Positions 1-10,070 of a DNA stretch of 33,289 nucleotides are shown here, piece after piece. Numbering within the stretch: position 1 is the stretch's first letter; each line of letters begins with the position of its first letter. Position numbers and translations under genes: made by a program. The DNA lies in the NCBI GenBank assembly GCA_036897445.1, contig JAYMTL010000173.1:1-33289 (forward strand), written 5' to 3'. This DNA is from Pelargonium tetragonum (Eukaryota > Streptophyta > Magnoliopsida > Geraniales > Geraniaceae). Below the pieces are notes generated by a model. That model was not told the DNA's origin. It did not search any database and saw nothing but the letters and a program-made list of their open reading frames with translations.

Positions 1-71
1 TAGCCACAAAAGAGGGCCAGGCATTCCCCCTAAACTAAAACGGAGGGATGAATGTCTAATTCTAGATCATA

Positions 72-104
72 AAGAAAGATTCTTTATCTTTCCCAATCTT
101 TCTT
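72..104. repeat. Inverted repeat, 10-bp perfect arms
   Basis: AAGAAAGATT at 72-81 is the exact reverse complement of AATCTTTCTT at 95-104, with a 13-nt pyrimidine-rich loop. As RNA or single-stranded DNA this would fold into a simple hairpin. The arms are built from the AAAGAAAG/CTTTCTTT words common throughout the window. About one or two such 10-bp stems are expected by chance in 33 kb, so no function is claimed. Confidence 0.6.
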
Positions 105-2379
105 CGCCGTTAAGCACTTCATTTACCGAAGGACACCTTTCATTCATTTAAAGTACTCGTTCTATCTAAATTTTTTGAACTCTAGATTACACTAGCATAA
201 TAAAAAGTACCAAGGTAACCCCTTATAAATAAAATGAAAATAAAGATAGAATTTTTTTTTTGAGTCAGTAAGTAAGATTATAGGAATTCCTGAATAGAGT
301 AAGAAATGCGGGGCCTTGTTCCAGGTTTGATAATATAATAAAAATAGAAAGAAGCTTTCTCGAGCGAAAAGTGGATTCTATTTGAGCTAAATAGACCACC
401 TCTTAGAAAACTGGGTCTTTAATGTAATTAACCAAGAATGTCTTATTCAGGAATCCGGGAAATTCTTAAAAATAGAAAAAGAAGTGCAAGGTTTTAGAAT
501 TTATACCATATCAAAGATTTTCTTTTAATAGTAATATGTAAGTCACTCTCATTTTTGTATTACAAAGTAAAAGTAAATGAACTTTATCAGGATCCAAAGG
601 CTATACTTTCCTAAGGTTTCCGCAGGGATTTCTAATTATCCTAGGATACCCATATAAGAACTTAAGAGGTGTTGGACTCTAAAATGAAAAGGACTAATGA
701 AACAAAAAGGGATATCCATTGTAAAGATGTCGCATGTGTTGATTGGGAATTTGTAAGTAAAATGCTCCGGGAATAGGGTCTCCATACAAAAGGAAAGCCA
801 AAAGACATATAGGACTGAAGTGAATTGCACCGGCTAGTAAAAGACCCAGAATAATTCAGAGTTTATCCTTTTTACGCTAATACATCCCAGATCCCAAGTA
901 AAAAAACTCTTCTCAAGAATCAAACTTCGTTTTTGTTTTATTAAAAAAAGGAAACCACCACAACACGAAAAAGGTTTTTTGCCCTAGCTACAGATCTATA
1001 GCTTTCTAAAGCTGACTAAAATAGAAGTTTATAAGAAAGGGTTCCGGATTTGAATCCACAAGCACTGCCTGGTTTTATACTAATTTCGACGAATTTTTAT
1101 AGAGCAAGCTCACTAAAATGAAGCAAGCGAAGCTTTTTAGCTTGGAGTCATATATTTCAATTTTTTGTTAGTTAAGAAACTCACGTGTTAAATATGTTGG
1201 GCAAGTCTTTTTGTATCACTAATACCAGCATACGAAGAAATATAGAATTCAATTGGGTTATTATATAAATTAAGACACAAGTTATATATTATATAGTTGA
1301 GTGACGATACACAACTCTGTCGGAGTAAGTATATAAGTTAGATTTCCATACACAGAAATTTCCAGCACAGGTTCAATCAAATCAATAGGCGTGAATCCCT
1401 TCTCTTTTATGGGTCGAGTATCCTGAGGCTTTCTTTCTTTATTGTAGAAAAACTAGCGATTCTTGTTATCCTTGTGTAAAAAACAGATCTAGTTGGCCCT
1501 ATAAGGGGGTCGGGTTTCCCCTTTAGAAAACTCGGTTTTTCCTGGAAGTTCCTATACACAAAAAGAATTTTCTATCTCAACCAGGAGTAATAGAACACCA
1601 ACGAACCCGGGCTGGATAGCTCTATTCACAATCCAGTACAAAGAGCCGCTTTTTGTTTTACAGCACTTAACTTTAAGGAAAGTACTAAAGTGGAAATTCA
1701 ACTATGTTAAAGTTAAAGGATGCCCTTCTCTTTAATATTTCATTTAATTAGATTAAAACCAACTTTTTTTTAAGAATCAGAAGGTAAGGGATTTCGAGAA
1801 ATGTTGGAGTCACAAAATCTGAAATTAAGATAGTAACAGATAACCTGTTATCTTTCTTTAGTAGTTGCATAGGGCACAAAAAGCGCTTAAAGAATCAAAC
1901 CTGTGTAATAGGTAGGTGGGCCTTTTATCTATTACCGAAGTATTATAAATCCAAATTTTGGAGATTTTCTACTTGACGAAAGAACTAGACTTTATTTAAG
2001 TATATGACACATTACTTTAAATAAAATAGGTTTAGTACCGGGACTTAGAAACCTATCTTACCCGCGTTCCGATAGAGAACCAGATGAGGGCGCGTCGGTC
2101 TATTTTAACCGCACTCTAGTGGAGGCCTAGGTTAGGGGGAAAACTAAAAGATAAAAGGCGTGAGCCAAAAAACATTGACGAATGAGCTGAGTCTCACTCT
2201 AGTAAAAAGTTTTTGTAGAATAGGGTAGGATTTCCTGATACAGTAGTGGCCCAAATACTAGAGGAGAATATCGGGAAATTCCAGCTATTTCTAAGCTTGA
2301 TAAAAAATTATATTGATATAAGAAAAAAGACAGTGGAACTCAAATTGCATTATAAATAAAACTCTTCTTTCTTTTTTAT

Positions 2380-2400
2380 TTCCGGTTAAGTGTACCGGAA
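2380..2400. repeat. GC-rich stem-loop
   Basis: TTCCGGT at 2380-2386 pairs with ACCGGAA at 2394-2400 around a 7-nt loop. The stem is GC-rich for this A+T-leaning sequence. A run of T-rich sequence precedes the stem on the + strand rather than following it, so it is not a standard intrinsic terminator on that strand. On the - strand the stem is followed by an A-rich stretch, not by T. Role unknown. Confidence 0.5.
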
Positions 2401-4981
2401 TACAGTAACACTATAGCAATATCTGCAGTAAGACATAGGTTCTAATCTCATAGCACTTACACTAAGACTAAGAAAGATATAAATCTAAATATTCTCTCTA
2501 AAAAAAGATATCCCCTAGCATAAATCAAATAAAAGGAAACTTCTTTAGTTATGCCCTTAATTCTTAAACCCTGGAAATTCCGTAGATCTTTTTTGAGGCT
2601 TATCTCTTTCTTAATTATAAGAAATCCTGCATGGGAGAAAAGACTCCCCGCTTATCCCTTTATACTCTAAATCCTGTACACAAACAAATTGGTTACAACT
2701 TGTTAGGTAGGATTCTACATAGGAAAAAGGAATTCATTCTAGATTAGATACCAATACTATAAAACTAGGTTAAAATGGGTGTCTAATTTTGTGATAACCC
2801 GAAAGGCATCCGCATACAAAGAAAAATCATTCCCTGGGTTATAGACCCTCTAAAAGTAAATAATAAAAGAAACTTAAGGAAAACCCTAGCGAGTTTGAAT
2901 TAGTTATATGGAATTCCCTGCCCCTGCTATACTCAGGAGCTCTAAATGCCTTTCATTTCAAATTCAGTAAAAAAAATGAGAATACTTTAAGCAATTTCGC
3001 CAGAGTTCCTTTTTGGAATATCCATTTTAAGTAGGTAGTACCTTTTTTTGATACGGAAATAGGAAGAATCGCGATGGCTATGGAGCTCCTATTTTGGCAA
3101 AATTTGTTATGTTAATTCCTCATTAACGAAGTATATAATTCCTAAAACCCACTTCTATCGTGAAATACTCAAGTTTGCCGCCCCTGCGGAAACCAAAGAA
3201 CTTTTCGAATAAGGTTTTATTTACGAGCTTGCATAAAGAGTCTCCCTTACTACATACCATACTTATAGATACAACGGCAAGCGTCTTAGGCACCCGTTTA
3301 GGAGTAAATGCTTTTCCTTACTACGGGCTACATAAGGGAGCTGCTACGCAAATCCAGGAACCCTTTAGGGTTTTTGATTTCATTTCATAAGCATAAGAAA
3401 GAAGTTGTTCTTATAAGAGACTTTGTTCTACTCAAGAGTTCTTCGTATAAGTTGAAAGTTTTCCCGCTGACAAAAGAAATGGATGAAATGTTCCCCTAAG
3501 TTCAGTTTCTTTCTTCTAGTAGTACTTGTATTTCCAAACTGCTTTCTGTCTTAAAAAGACGGAATCTCTTGGCCAAAGATTTAGAAAGTCTTTTTGGTTA
3601 GAAGAACCGGTCAAAATCTGCCCGAGATAAAGATGAAATGAAAGATTATAACCCAATTTTTCTAAACCTATAGTAGCATCTTAATTAAGAAATTCGTACA
3701 ACACTCTAAATCTAAAGGACTTACCCGTTATATACTACCAATGAGCTCTACTTTTACATAATATTGAAGTTCTGCCCATGTGTTTCTTGGACACCTACGT
3801 AGCAAATTTAAGGATGCTCTTTTTTTTAAGATATATAGGGAGTCCCTAGCTCAGGATTTTTAATGCGGTATTCTATTTCAGGGTTTAGTACCTGCAAAGC
3901 GCGCTGTCTTACTTGGGTTGAAAAGTATCTGAGTTCTATTCTTTTTTATAAACGAAAAAAGATAGATAAGTAGGTGTAGGTAAAATTGCACTCCTTCTTC
4001 ATATATAAGCGGTCTTGTATAAAAAAGGATACAGAGGAAACTCTTATAGAATAGAAGGTCACGTCTTGGGAATGATATAAAAAAAGGTATCCCGTAGAAA
4101 AAATTCAGTCTAATTACAAACCTTTTTTAAGGTCATACTTCATTATATAAGGTATATAGGGTTTGATAAGTAATGGATACTCAGTAACAGAAGCGCTGGA
4201 TAAATCAAAGATATAAACGGATCCAGATAAGGCCTCCAAATTTCGTTTAAGGTAATTCGGAAAGAGGACATAATCAAAGTCAGGCCCTTCCATCTTCTAC
4301 TCAACTAAAAAATTTGAAAGATATCAAATAAAATTCTATAGCCATAAGTTACTAAGAATACACTTCTTTAAAAATCTTAACTAGATAAGTTATATTGATA
4401 AGGAATTCTGTAGTATTAATTCTTGCGGATAAAACTAAATATTACCGGTCAATGCTTCTTATCTCTCACCCTATCGAGAGCTCTCCTGAGTTTAGTATAA
4501 AAGAGGCACCCCATTTTTGCTAATTCGGAACTTACTCTCTCCAACTAAAAAAGGCGGAACCCATATTAAATTCTAAATTAGTGTATGGTAAAAACTTAAG
4601 AAGTAAGCTAGAATTTGGAAACTGGATTTTTTTACAAAAAATGAAGTAAAAGAGGGGTCTTCCATTGGCAAGGTTAGGAGATTTTTATTATAAGGCCTTG
4701 TTCTGTAAGCTAGTAAAGGGTGTTTTCCTTAAGCGAATAACTTTCTCTAACTCTCGTTTTTAACGAAAGAAAATCGAAAACTCTACTCTCTACTATTGAT
4801 ATTGAGTCGGGATTCCCTTATGATTACGTATGAGGGAAGTTTGGCTAGTACCCCTCATTTCTATAAACTAAGCAAGGAATTTCCATAAAGGGTTTGATAT
4901 CAATGTTCCCCCTTAATTTAATGTGGTATTTAGATTTAGAATCAAGGGCTTTCTTCTTTTTTGTTGCTTTCATAGACTTAG

Positions 4982-5098
4982 TAGATTCTGTATCTCTGTA
5001 TGGCTACTATAAATAGACTGAGACTGACTTCTTAGTATAGGATAAGATAGCTGAGAGGGAGAGGCAATAGAATAAGGAGGAGCTAGAATCTTAAGGGA
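4982..5098 (+). repeat. Diverged dispersed block, copy A
   Basis: The block begins with TAGATTCTGTAT (4982-4993), an exact 12-mer also found at 7282-7293. It ends in a purine-rich tract: the line at 5041-5100 has 22 G and only 5 C. The order is the same as in the block at 7282-7380: pyrimidine-leaning part, then CTTAG, then a TAGGATA/GAGAGG-like purine tract. Similarity outside the shared words is weak, so common descent is an inference. Confidence 0.35.
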
Positions 5099-5209
5099 AC
5101 AAGTCTATAGGTAGGAAGGTCAATCTGGGTCCATAGCTTTCCTTTCATAGTTTTTCTAGTTCTTAAGAACCTAATGGGATTTCTAAAAAACAAGGGTTGC
5201 TTTTATGCC

Positions 5210-5275
5210 TTTTTCTTTGTATTCTGTCTTTTATCAACCTGGATTTAGCAAGAGTAGGGATAGGAGTAGAAAGAA
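5210..5275 (+). repeat. Diverged dispersed block, copy F
   Basis: A T-rich first half (CTTTGTATTCTGTC) is followed by GCAAGAGTAGG at 5248-5258, an exact 11-mer repeated at 7326-7336. In both places it is followed by ATAGGA and further purines. Two shared words in the same order make relationship to the 7282-7380 block plausible but unproven. Confidence 0.35.
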
Positions 5276-5294
5276 AATTTTTCTTTTAGATGTA

Positions 5295-5332
5295 ACTAGA
5301 CTAGGCCTTTCTAATTATAAGGGCAGTCTAGT
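5295..5332. repeat. Imperfect stem-loop
   Basis: ACTAGACT (5295-5302) pairs perfectly with AGTCTAGT (5325-5332). Inside, the stem continues through a bulged A, a G-C pair, one G-G mismatch and CCTT/AAGG, leaving a 9-nt A+T loop. In all about 13 pairs form. It lies 20 nt downstream of the dispersed block at 5210-5275 and might mark its end, but no other copy of the block has an obvious matching hairpin. Confidence 0.5.
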
Positions 5333-6878
5333 AAAGGCGGGTTAAAAAGGAGTGAATCCCTGCTCTAATATCTAAAAAAAGTAATTCAAGAATGATATTC
5401 TATAGTCAATCTTGACTTTAAAGAGGCCAGCACAGGGTACCGAACCCAAGAGAATTGTTATTATAGGTACAAACACTTTTTTACTTCCTCCGGGTTTTCT
5501 TACCCTTTGAAATTTGGGAAGTTGCTCTTATAGTATAAAGTATAGACTGCTCCCCGACCCGGTTATTTTCAGAGTGAATCTCTATTCCGTAACTCTATAA
5601 TTAGAATAGGAAAATCAAAAGAAACATAGTAAAAAGGGGCCCTAATCAGGCCGAACAGGGAAATGAAAAGGTACCTCAATAGCAAATAAAGGACACTCTA
5701 GACAAATTGACGCGATTCTCTTCCATTTGGATTCCTTTTTTCTTAATGGACAAAGGTTTTGGCAAGATCTGATTGAGTCTGTATTCTCAGCTGGGTTTCC
5801 TTTTGCGGCACTCCTTGATAGGTTCTTAACGGGGCCGGGTAATTGTAAAGGGGATGCCCCTCAAATGAAAGGATAAGCCGTACAGAATAGTAGGAGTTTT
5901 TTGTTTAGTGTCTATTTGAAAGCAAGTCAAGGAGTTCTAATTATAAGGTGATGGAGTAGGTATCGCAGATAAGGAGTTCAAATTCAAAGCGGGTGAGAAA
6001 GATGTCAAATAGGGAAACACTGGGCACGTAAACTCTAAAGAAATGAGTATATATCTTTCAGTATTCTTTTGTTTGATCTGCATACCTTTCTCTTCGCTGA
6101 TACAGGAAATTGATTCAATTAAGGTAGTTTTTAAGGCTCCCTGCTTCTAGGCTTCCCGGTTTCCAACTCTAAACTCATTTGATTCATTCGTACAGGATGC
6201 TTGGGAGTGTAAAGTCAGGCTTTAGCCCAGTATGTATAAGGAATATCCAGGTTAATCGATACCCAAACTGTAAATAATATCTTAGATAATGTTTTGGCAC
6301 GATTCCATTTGAACTTATATTAGCACTATTTGGATTTATCAGAAAGTCTTAGCTTTGAGGAATTGTATATCAATCCTACTTTTTTTCTTAAAAACGGGCC
6401 TAAAATCAGGACCCTTTCTTTGTTGGGAAACCCATAAAAAATCTTGTACAGATTTGGCCCGCGGTAAAATGAATAAAAAAAAGACGAAACCTGGCAGAGC
6501 AGTACCCTTTTAGCTAGACTGATGAATTGCAGCAGCATGAGTAATAAGGTTCTGCAAGAAAGAACTTAGATAGATGAAATCCGAATCTTGCCCTATAAGA
6601 TAATCAGTCTCTTTGTGTTGGTAGATTGTTTCTACTGTACATTACATTCTTATTGAGAAGGAAGGTTAGATCACTCCGCAATTGAGCGCGTCGGTTCAAA
6701 TCTTACTCCTCTTGTTTTAGTATCTTAGTTCTTCTAGGGTCTCTTCCTCAAAGCTTTCTGGGGTTTATCTGTATAGAGGGTAGTTCCTAGAGTGTATAGG
6801 AAACAAGTAAGCTAGTATTCTTTTTAGCTATGATAATGATACAGATGTAGCTATAAGATATGTCTTAGTTAGTTCTTG

Positions 6879-6927
6879 TAGTTAGTGTGTTGTCAGTATA
6901 AGAGAGGGAAGACTATGCCTGACCGGG
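6879..6927 (+). repeat. Dispersed motif, copy D
   Basis: The segment runs from TAGTTAGT through GTCAGTATAA to CTGACCGGG. It aligns over about 50 nt with 7473-7525, sharing TAGTTAGT, GTCAGTATAA, a G-rich middle and CTGACC in the same order, at about three quarters identity by eye with a few short gaps. The two copies are about 600 bp apart in direct orientation. No coding capacity and no terminal repeats are seen. Confidence 0.45.
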
Positions 6928-7281
6928 GTATTCACTTATTCAAGTAAGCGAAGTCTAAAAGGAATCTCAATCTAGGAGAAACTCCGAATTCCTTTCCTTC
7001 CTATTCTCTTTCTAGGGTCTTCCACTTGATGAGATCTATTCAAAATGAACAACAATTTCGAGAGTGAGTCTCTTATTCTACTCTCTGCACGTAAAAACAA
7101 TTCAAAAATGTTATAGTAAATTTGAACCGACATTCAGGTCGAATAACCCCTAACTGAGTATTATATTGAAACTGCGGATAATTGAAATCCTAGCTAGAGC
7201 TAGATAATGGGTTTGGTATTTTTTGCTTTCCTGTTTTTCTTTTTTATTAAATTGTTTGAATTCTACTTGTGTTGTTTGTGT

Positions 7282-7380
7282 TAGATTCTGTATTCTTTGT
7301 TTTCTTAGGAGCTATAGGAGCAAAAGCAAGAGTAGGATAGGAAGAGTCAGGACTCTAAGACTATAAGAGGGGAAGCAGGG
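7282..7380 (+). repeat. Diverged dispersed block, copy B
   Basis: This is the best example of the pyrimidine-then-purine block. TAGATTCTGTAT (7282-7293, shared with 4982) leads into a T-rich run, then CTTAGGAGC, then GCAAGAGTAGG (7326-7336, shared with 5248). The line 7321-7380 has 22 G and 7 C. A small AGAGTC-AG-GACTCT palindrome sits at about 7344-7357. No open frame of note crosses it. I do not recognise the element. Confidence 0.4.
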
Positions 7381-7472
7381 ATAATAGATTCTTTATTCTA
7401 GTCTAGTACTTTACTTGATAGGAGTCCTTTTAGTATTTAGTATACCTAGTTTGGTGTAAGATAATTATATAC

Positions 7473-7525
7473 TAGTTAGTTTCTTAGTCAGTATAAGGAT
7501 AGGGAGGGCCTTGCACCTGACCGAG
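7473..7525 (+). repeat. Dispersed motif, copy B
   Basis: TAGTTAGT, TTTCTTAGTCAGT and CTGACCGAG occur in order. This is the fullest copy. It matches 6879-6927 along its whole length, and its first half shares the exact 13-mer TTTCTTAGTCAGT with 9171-9224. It lies about 90 bp downstream of the purine block at 7282-7380, so the two may be parts of one unit. Confidence 0.45.
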
Positions 7526-8698
7526 ATTCTCTCTGAAGCTTAAGCTGTTCTATAAAAAAGTGAGTTGAAAAAGACATAAAATCAGTGCTAAAGAGGCTTT
7601 TTTATGGGGAAACACACACCTTAAAGGTAGAACAACGGCATATTCTAGGTATAAACATTGTGGGACTTTTTTATTTCATCCCTAACCTGGTTTCTTTGAC
7701 TGTACTGTAAAGCCTTAAAAGGAAGTATTTGCTCTTTGTGTTCCTTATGTTTCCCATTTAAAGTATAAAGTAGCTGGGATTCAATAGATCTTGGATTATG
7801 AGAGAAGAGTCCCAAAAGGATAGAATTTATAGTAACTAAATCAAAAAGATCCCAGCTCTTTTTAGCGGTTTCTTGAAAGCACTCCCTTTCTTTTTTCTTA
7901 ATGAATGCGAAATCTCGTATGTTCCATAAATTGCAGCCGAGTCAGTAGGGTTCCAGTTTCAAATTAAGGGTTTCGTAACTAGATTGAAGGGGCCTTGCTT
8001 GCTTTCATTTGTATTCAAATTTAGCTTTTATTGACAGTCTTTCTTTCTAAGTAGTTGTTATTTCAGAAGTTGCGAGTAGAGAGCTTCCTGGTGCTGTGAG
8101 TTTAAAGGAGACTCTAGAAAATGGGTTAAAACGAACGCAAAAGCCTGAGATGGTAAATCCGTTGACATACGAATTCTTGTTTGAGTGCGCGGAATAGGCC
8201 GTAAAGGAAATTCGGATATAGTTCTTGGGTTAGCTGGGACTGCTTAATGAAGTCAATTCTGAAAAGTAGGTTGCTTCGTAATTTCAGTTAGAAGTTTATG
8301 GGTTTCTTTTAATAAATCAGGAGTCAGATTCAGAGGTTTTCCTAGATTGATAAAGAAAAAGGGGAACTGCAATTAGGGGTAAAGGCAGTAAAAGCGGGGG
8401 TCCTTTGATACTAAAAGGGGAGCTTACAAACTTAAACTTAGGAATTTCTTAATAAATGGGATATAATAGTAAAGCAGTTCTTATTTATAAGTAAACTGGG
8501 GGTTTCTTTAGTTAGTTCCTCAGGACTTTCCTAAGGGGGTTTGATACATTTGGATAACTAGAGATTTCAAGGATTCTAGACTTTCTTTCCCTAAAATTCC
8601 TAATGCTAAAAGAGAGGGAGCTGTTTAAAGGTATAAGTTTGCTATGTAAGATCTTTCTTTCTTAACCCGGTTTCAAGTAGTTTTCTTTTTGGAAAGCG

Positions 8699-8776
8699 GC
8701 GAAAAGTAGTACTTTTGGCACTATACGTGGACTACTTTTTTCTTAAAAAAGTAGTTCTAATTTGAAGGCTTTCAAG
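8699..8776. repeat. Group of three adjacent hairpins
   Basis: Three hairpins stand side by side. The first is AAAAGTA-G-TACTTTT (8702-8716), flanked by one G-G mismatch and two more pairs. The second is the strongest in the window: ACTACTTTTTT (8731-8741) pairs perfectly with AAAAAAGTAGT (8745-8755) around a CTT loop, and G-T plus G-C pairs extend it to 13. The third is TTGAA-GGCT-TTCAA (8762-8775) with a closing wobble. The first two share an AGTAGT/ACTACT core. Possible roles are RNA processing or stabilising stem-loops, or a palindromic mobile sequence. The sequence does not decide between them. Confidence 0.65.
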
Positions 8777-9037
8777 AGGTAAACTCAATTTGTATTTGTC
8801 AGATTTCGGTAAAAGTAAGAAACTGGATTTTCACTAAGTAAAGTGCCTCAAGTTCCAGAAAAAGTCACAAATTTGCGGAACGGAACCCTTTCGAAAGTAT
8901 ATGTACGAGAGTGAGAGAGTGGCACACAAAGAAGGTAATGTAATTCATTTTTTATAATATTTATAGATCAGTTAGAAACACCTACCAATTGCTGCTTGAC
9001 TTCCTTTTCTTGACTTGCTTTCAGGAATCTATATCTT

Positions 9038-9070
9038 GGATAGCTAGACCAAGAGTCTTTGTAGCTATCC
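9038..9070. repeat. Stem-loop, 9-bp perfect arms
   Basis: GGATAGCTA (9038-9046) is the exact reverse complement of TAGCTATCC (9062-9070). Inside the 15-nt loop a further GAC/GTC pairing is possible. About six 9-bp stems with loops up to 25 nt are expected by chance in a window of this size, so this is recorded as structure without an assigned role. It lies 100 bp upstream of a copy of the dispersed motif (9171). Confidence 0.5.
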
Positions 9071-9170
9071 TCTTCTTGTTATTGTTAGGATTGAGAATTC
9101 TGTGTCTTTCCTTTCAAAGCTTCTAATATGGTATTGTATAGATTGTTTGATTTGTCTTATTCTTGTAGGT

Positions 9171-9224
9171 TTTCTTAGTCAGTCTTATAGGAAAGGTCCT
9201 AGTTCAGGTGCGAAGCCCTCTTGT
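9171..9224 (+). repeat. Dispersed motif, copy C
   Basis: TTTCTTAGTCAGT is identical to the word in the copy at 7473. It is followed by CTTATAGGA and a purine patch, close to GTTATGGGA in the copy at 10048. Near its end GTTCAGGTGC is, at nine of ten positions, the reverse complement of GCACCTGACC in the 7473 copy, so the tail may be inverted there. Relationship is likely but weakly supported. Confidence 0.35.
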
Positions 9225-10047
9225 TTTTAGTTCTTACTATAGGAGAGTCGAAGCCTTAGAGAAATTCGATATACGCTACACCTCTTGATTGGAATTTAAA
9301 GAAAGGGTTTTTAAGGTATACGGGTCTTCCTAGGTATACTCACTTACGCTATAGGGGCAAAGGAACAAGCACTTTTTCTTCTTTGTTGCTTTTGTATTTG
9401 CGCTTACTCTAAATTGATAACTTACTTTTTTTATTCGTATTGTCTATATTCTGGCTTTTAAGAAGGGGATAACTTTTTAAGGAAGCTAGTGAGTCTAAGA
9501 CTCTTCTTGTTCGGAAGGAAAGAAAGGCTATTCCCTAAGTAGAAGTAGATAGAAGATCTTAGTACTATATATCTAGGATAGGGAAGTACTCTCTAGAGGT
9601 TCAAGCCTTTTTTCTTTCCTAAATTCCCGGTTCAAGCAGCTATGTAAGGAGGGTTCCCTGGTTCGTTTCTGGTAGTCAGAAGGGCATAAAGGAGTCTATA
9701 AATCTAAGGTCAAGTGTTTCCGGAAGGCGGAAGTATGCTTTTGCTGTGTTTTTTCTAGGGGTAGCCTAATTGAATATAGAAAGAAGGATTCCCTTTTGTT
9801 CGTGCACGTTCTATATAAATAGAAAAGAACTTTGGTAGTACTCTAGATTCTGTGCTGCTAAAAAGTTTCAAGAAATTCTTATAAGTTTTCGGGAGACTTC
9901 CTTGCAGTCTAGAATCAGAGCATCCTTGATATAGTAATTGTACCAATATAGAATCTTGCCTTTTTGTAAGTTTTCTTTCATATTTAGGAGCAAGCCGAAG
10001 CTTCTTTTTTCTTTCTTCGGGTTACACTTTTGGTAAAAAGAGTCCTC

Positions 10048-10070
10048 TTTCTTTAGTCAGTGTTATGGGA
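10048..10070 (+). repeat. Dispersed motif, short copy I
   Basis: TTTCTTTAGTCAGT followed by GTTATGGGA matches the front of the 9171 copy with one inserted T and two substitutions. Only about 23 nt can be aligned. Beyond that the flanks diverge, so chance cannot be ruled out for this copy taken alone. Confidence 0.3.

Larger units (their letters stand above)
1..4950. other. Gene-free stretch, strand-balanced
   Basis: I see no gene here. Open frames on both strands are short; the longest on the + strand are the overlapping 76- and 63-codon frames at 3160-3499, and they match no family I recognise. G and C are about equal in sampled lines, unlike the next segment. Small structures are a 10-bp inverted repeat at 72-104, a 10-nt palindrome AGGAATTCCT at 282-291, a 12-nt palindrome TATCCTAGGATA at 637-648, AGCTTT/AAAGCT arms at 1000-1013, AGATAAC/GTTATCT arms at 1838-1853 and a GC-rich stem at 2380-2400. 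All but the first are within chance for this length. A run of ten T lies at 252-261. Confidence 0.8.

Noticed and set aside
1045-1075. Minus-strand tRNA-like GGATTTGAATCC
   Set aside because: The word is self-complementary, but the T stem and the other arms do not pair.
6690-6715. T-loop-like GGTTCAAATC
   Set aside because: The stem fails after two pairs and no cloverleaf fits.
6897-7368. TATAAGAG words resembling plant mitochondrial promoter cores (CATAAGAGA-type)
   Set aside because: No exact core was found. TATAAG is common all over the window, and there is no gene downstream to support a promoter.
8085-8220. PGAV...LE translation resembling the end of plastid rbcL
   Set aside because: The match is about eight residues, the upstream frame does not resemble rbcL, and the rest of the C-terminus does not align. 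A similar TTCCTGGTGCTGT word at 31119 shows how easily this arises.
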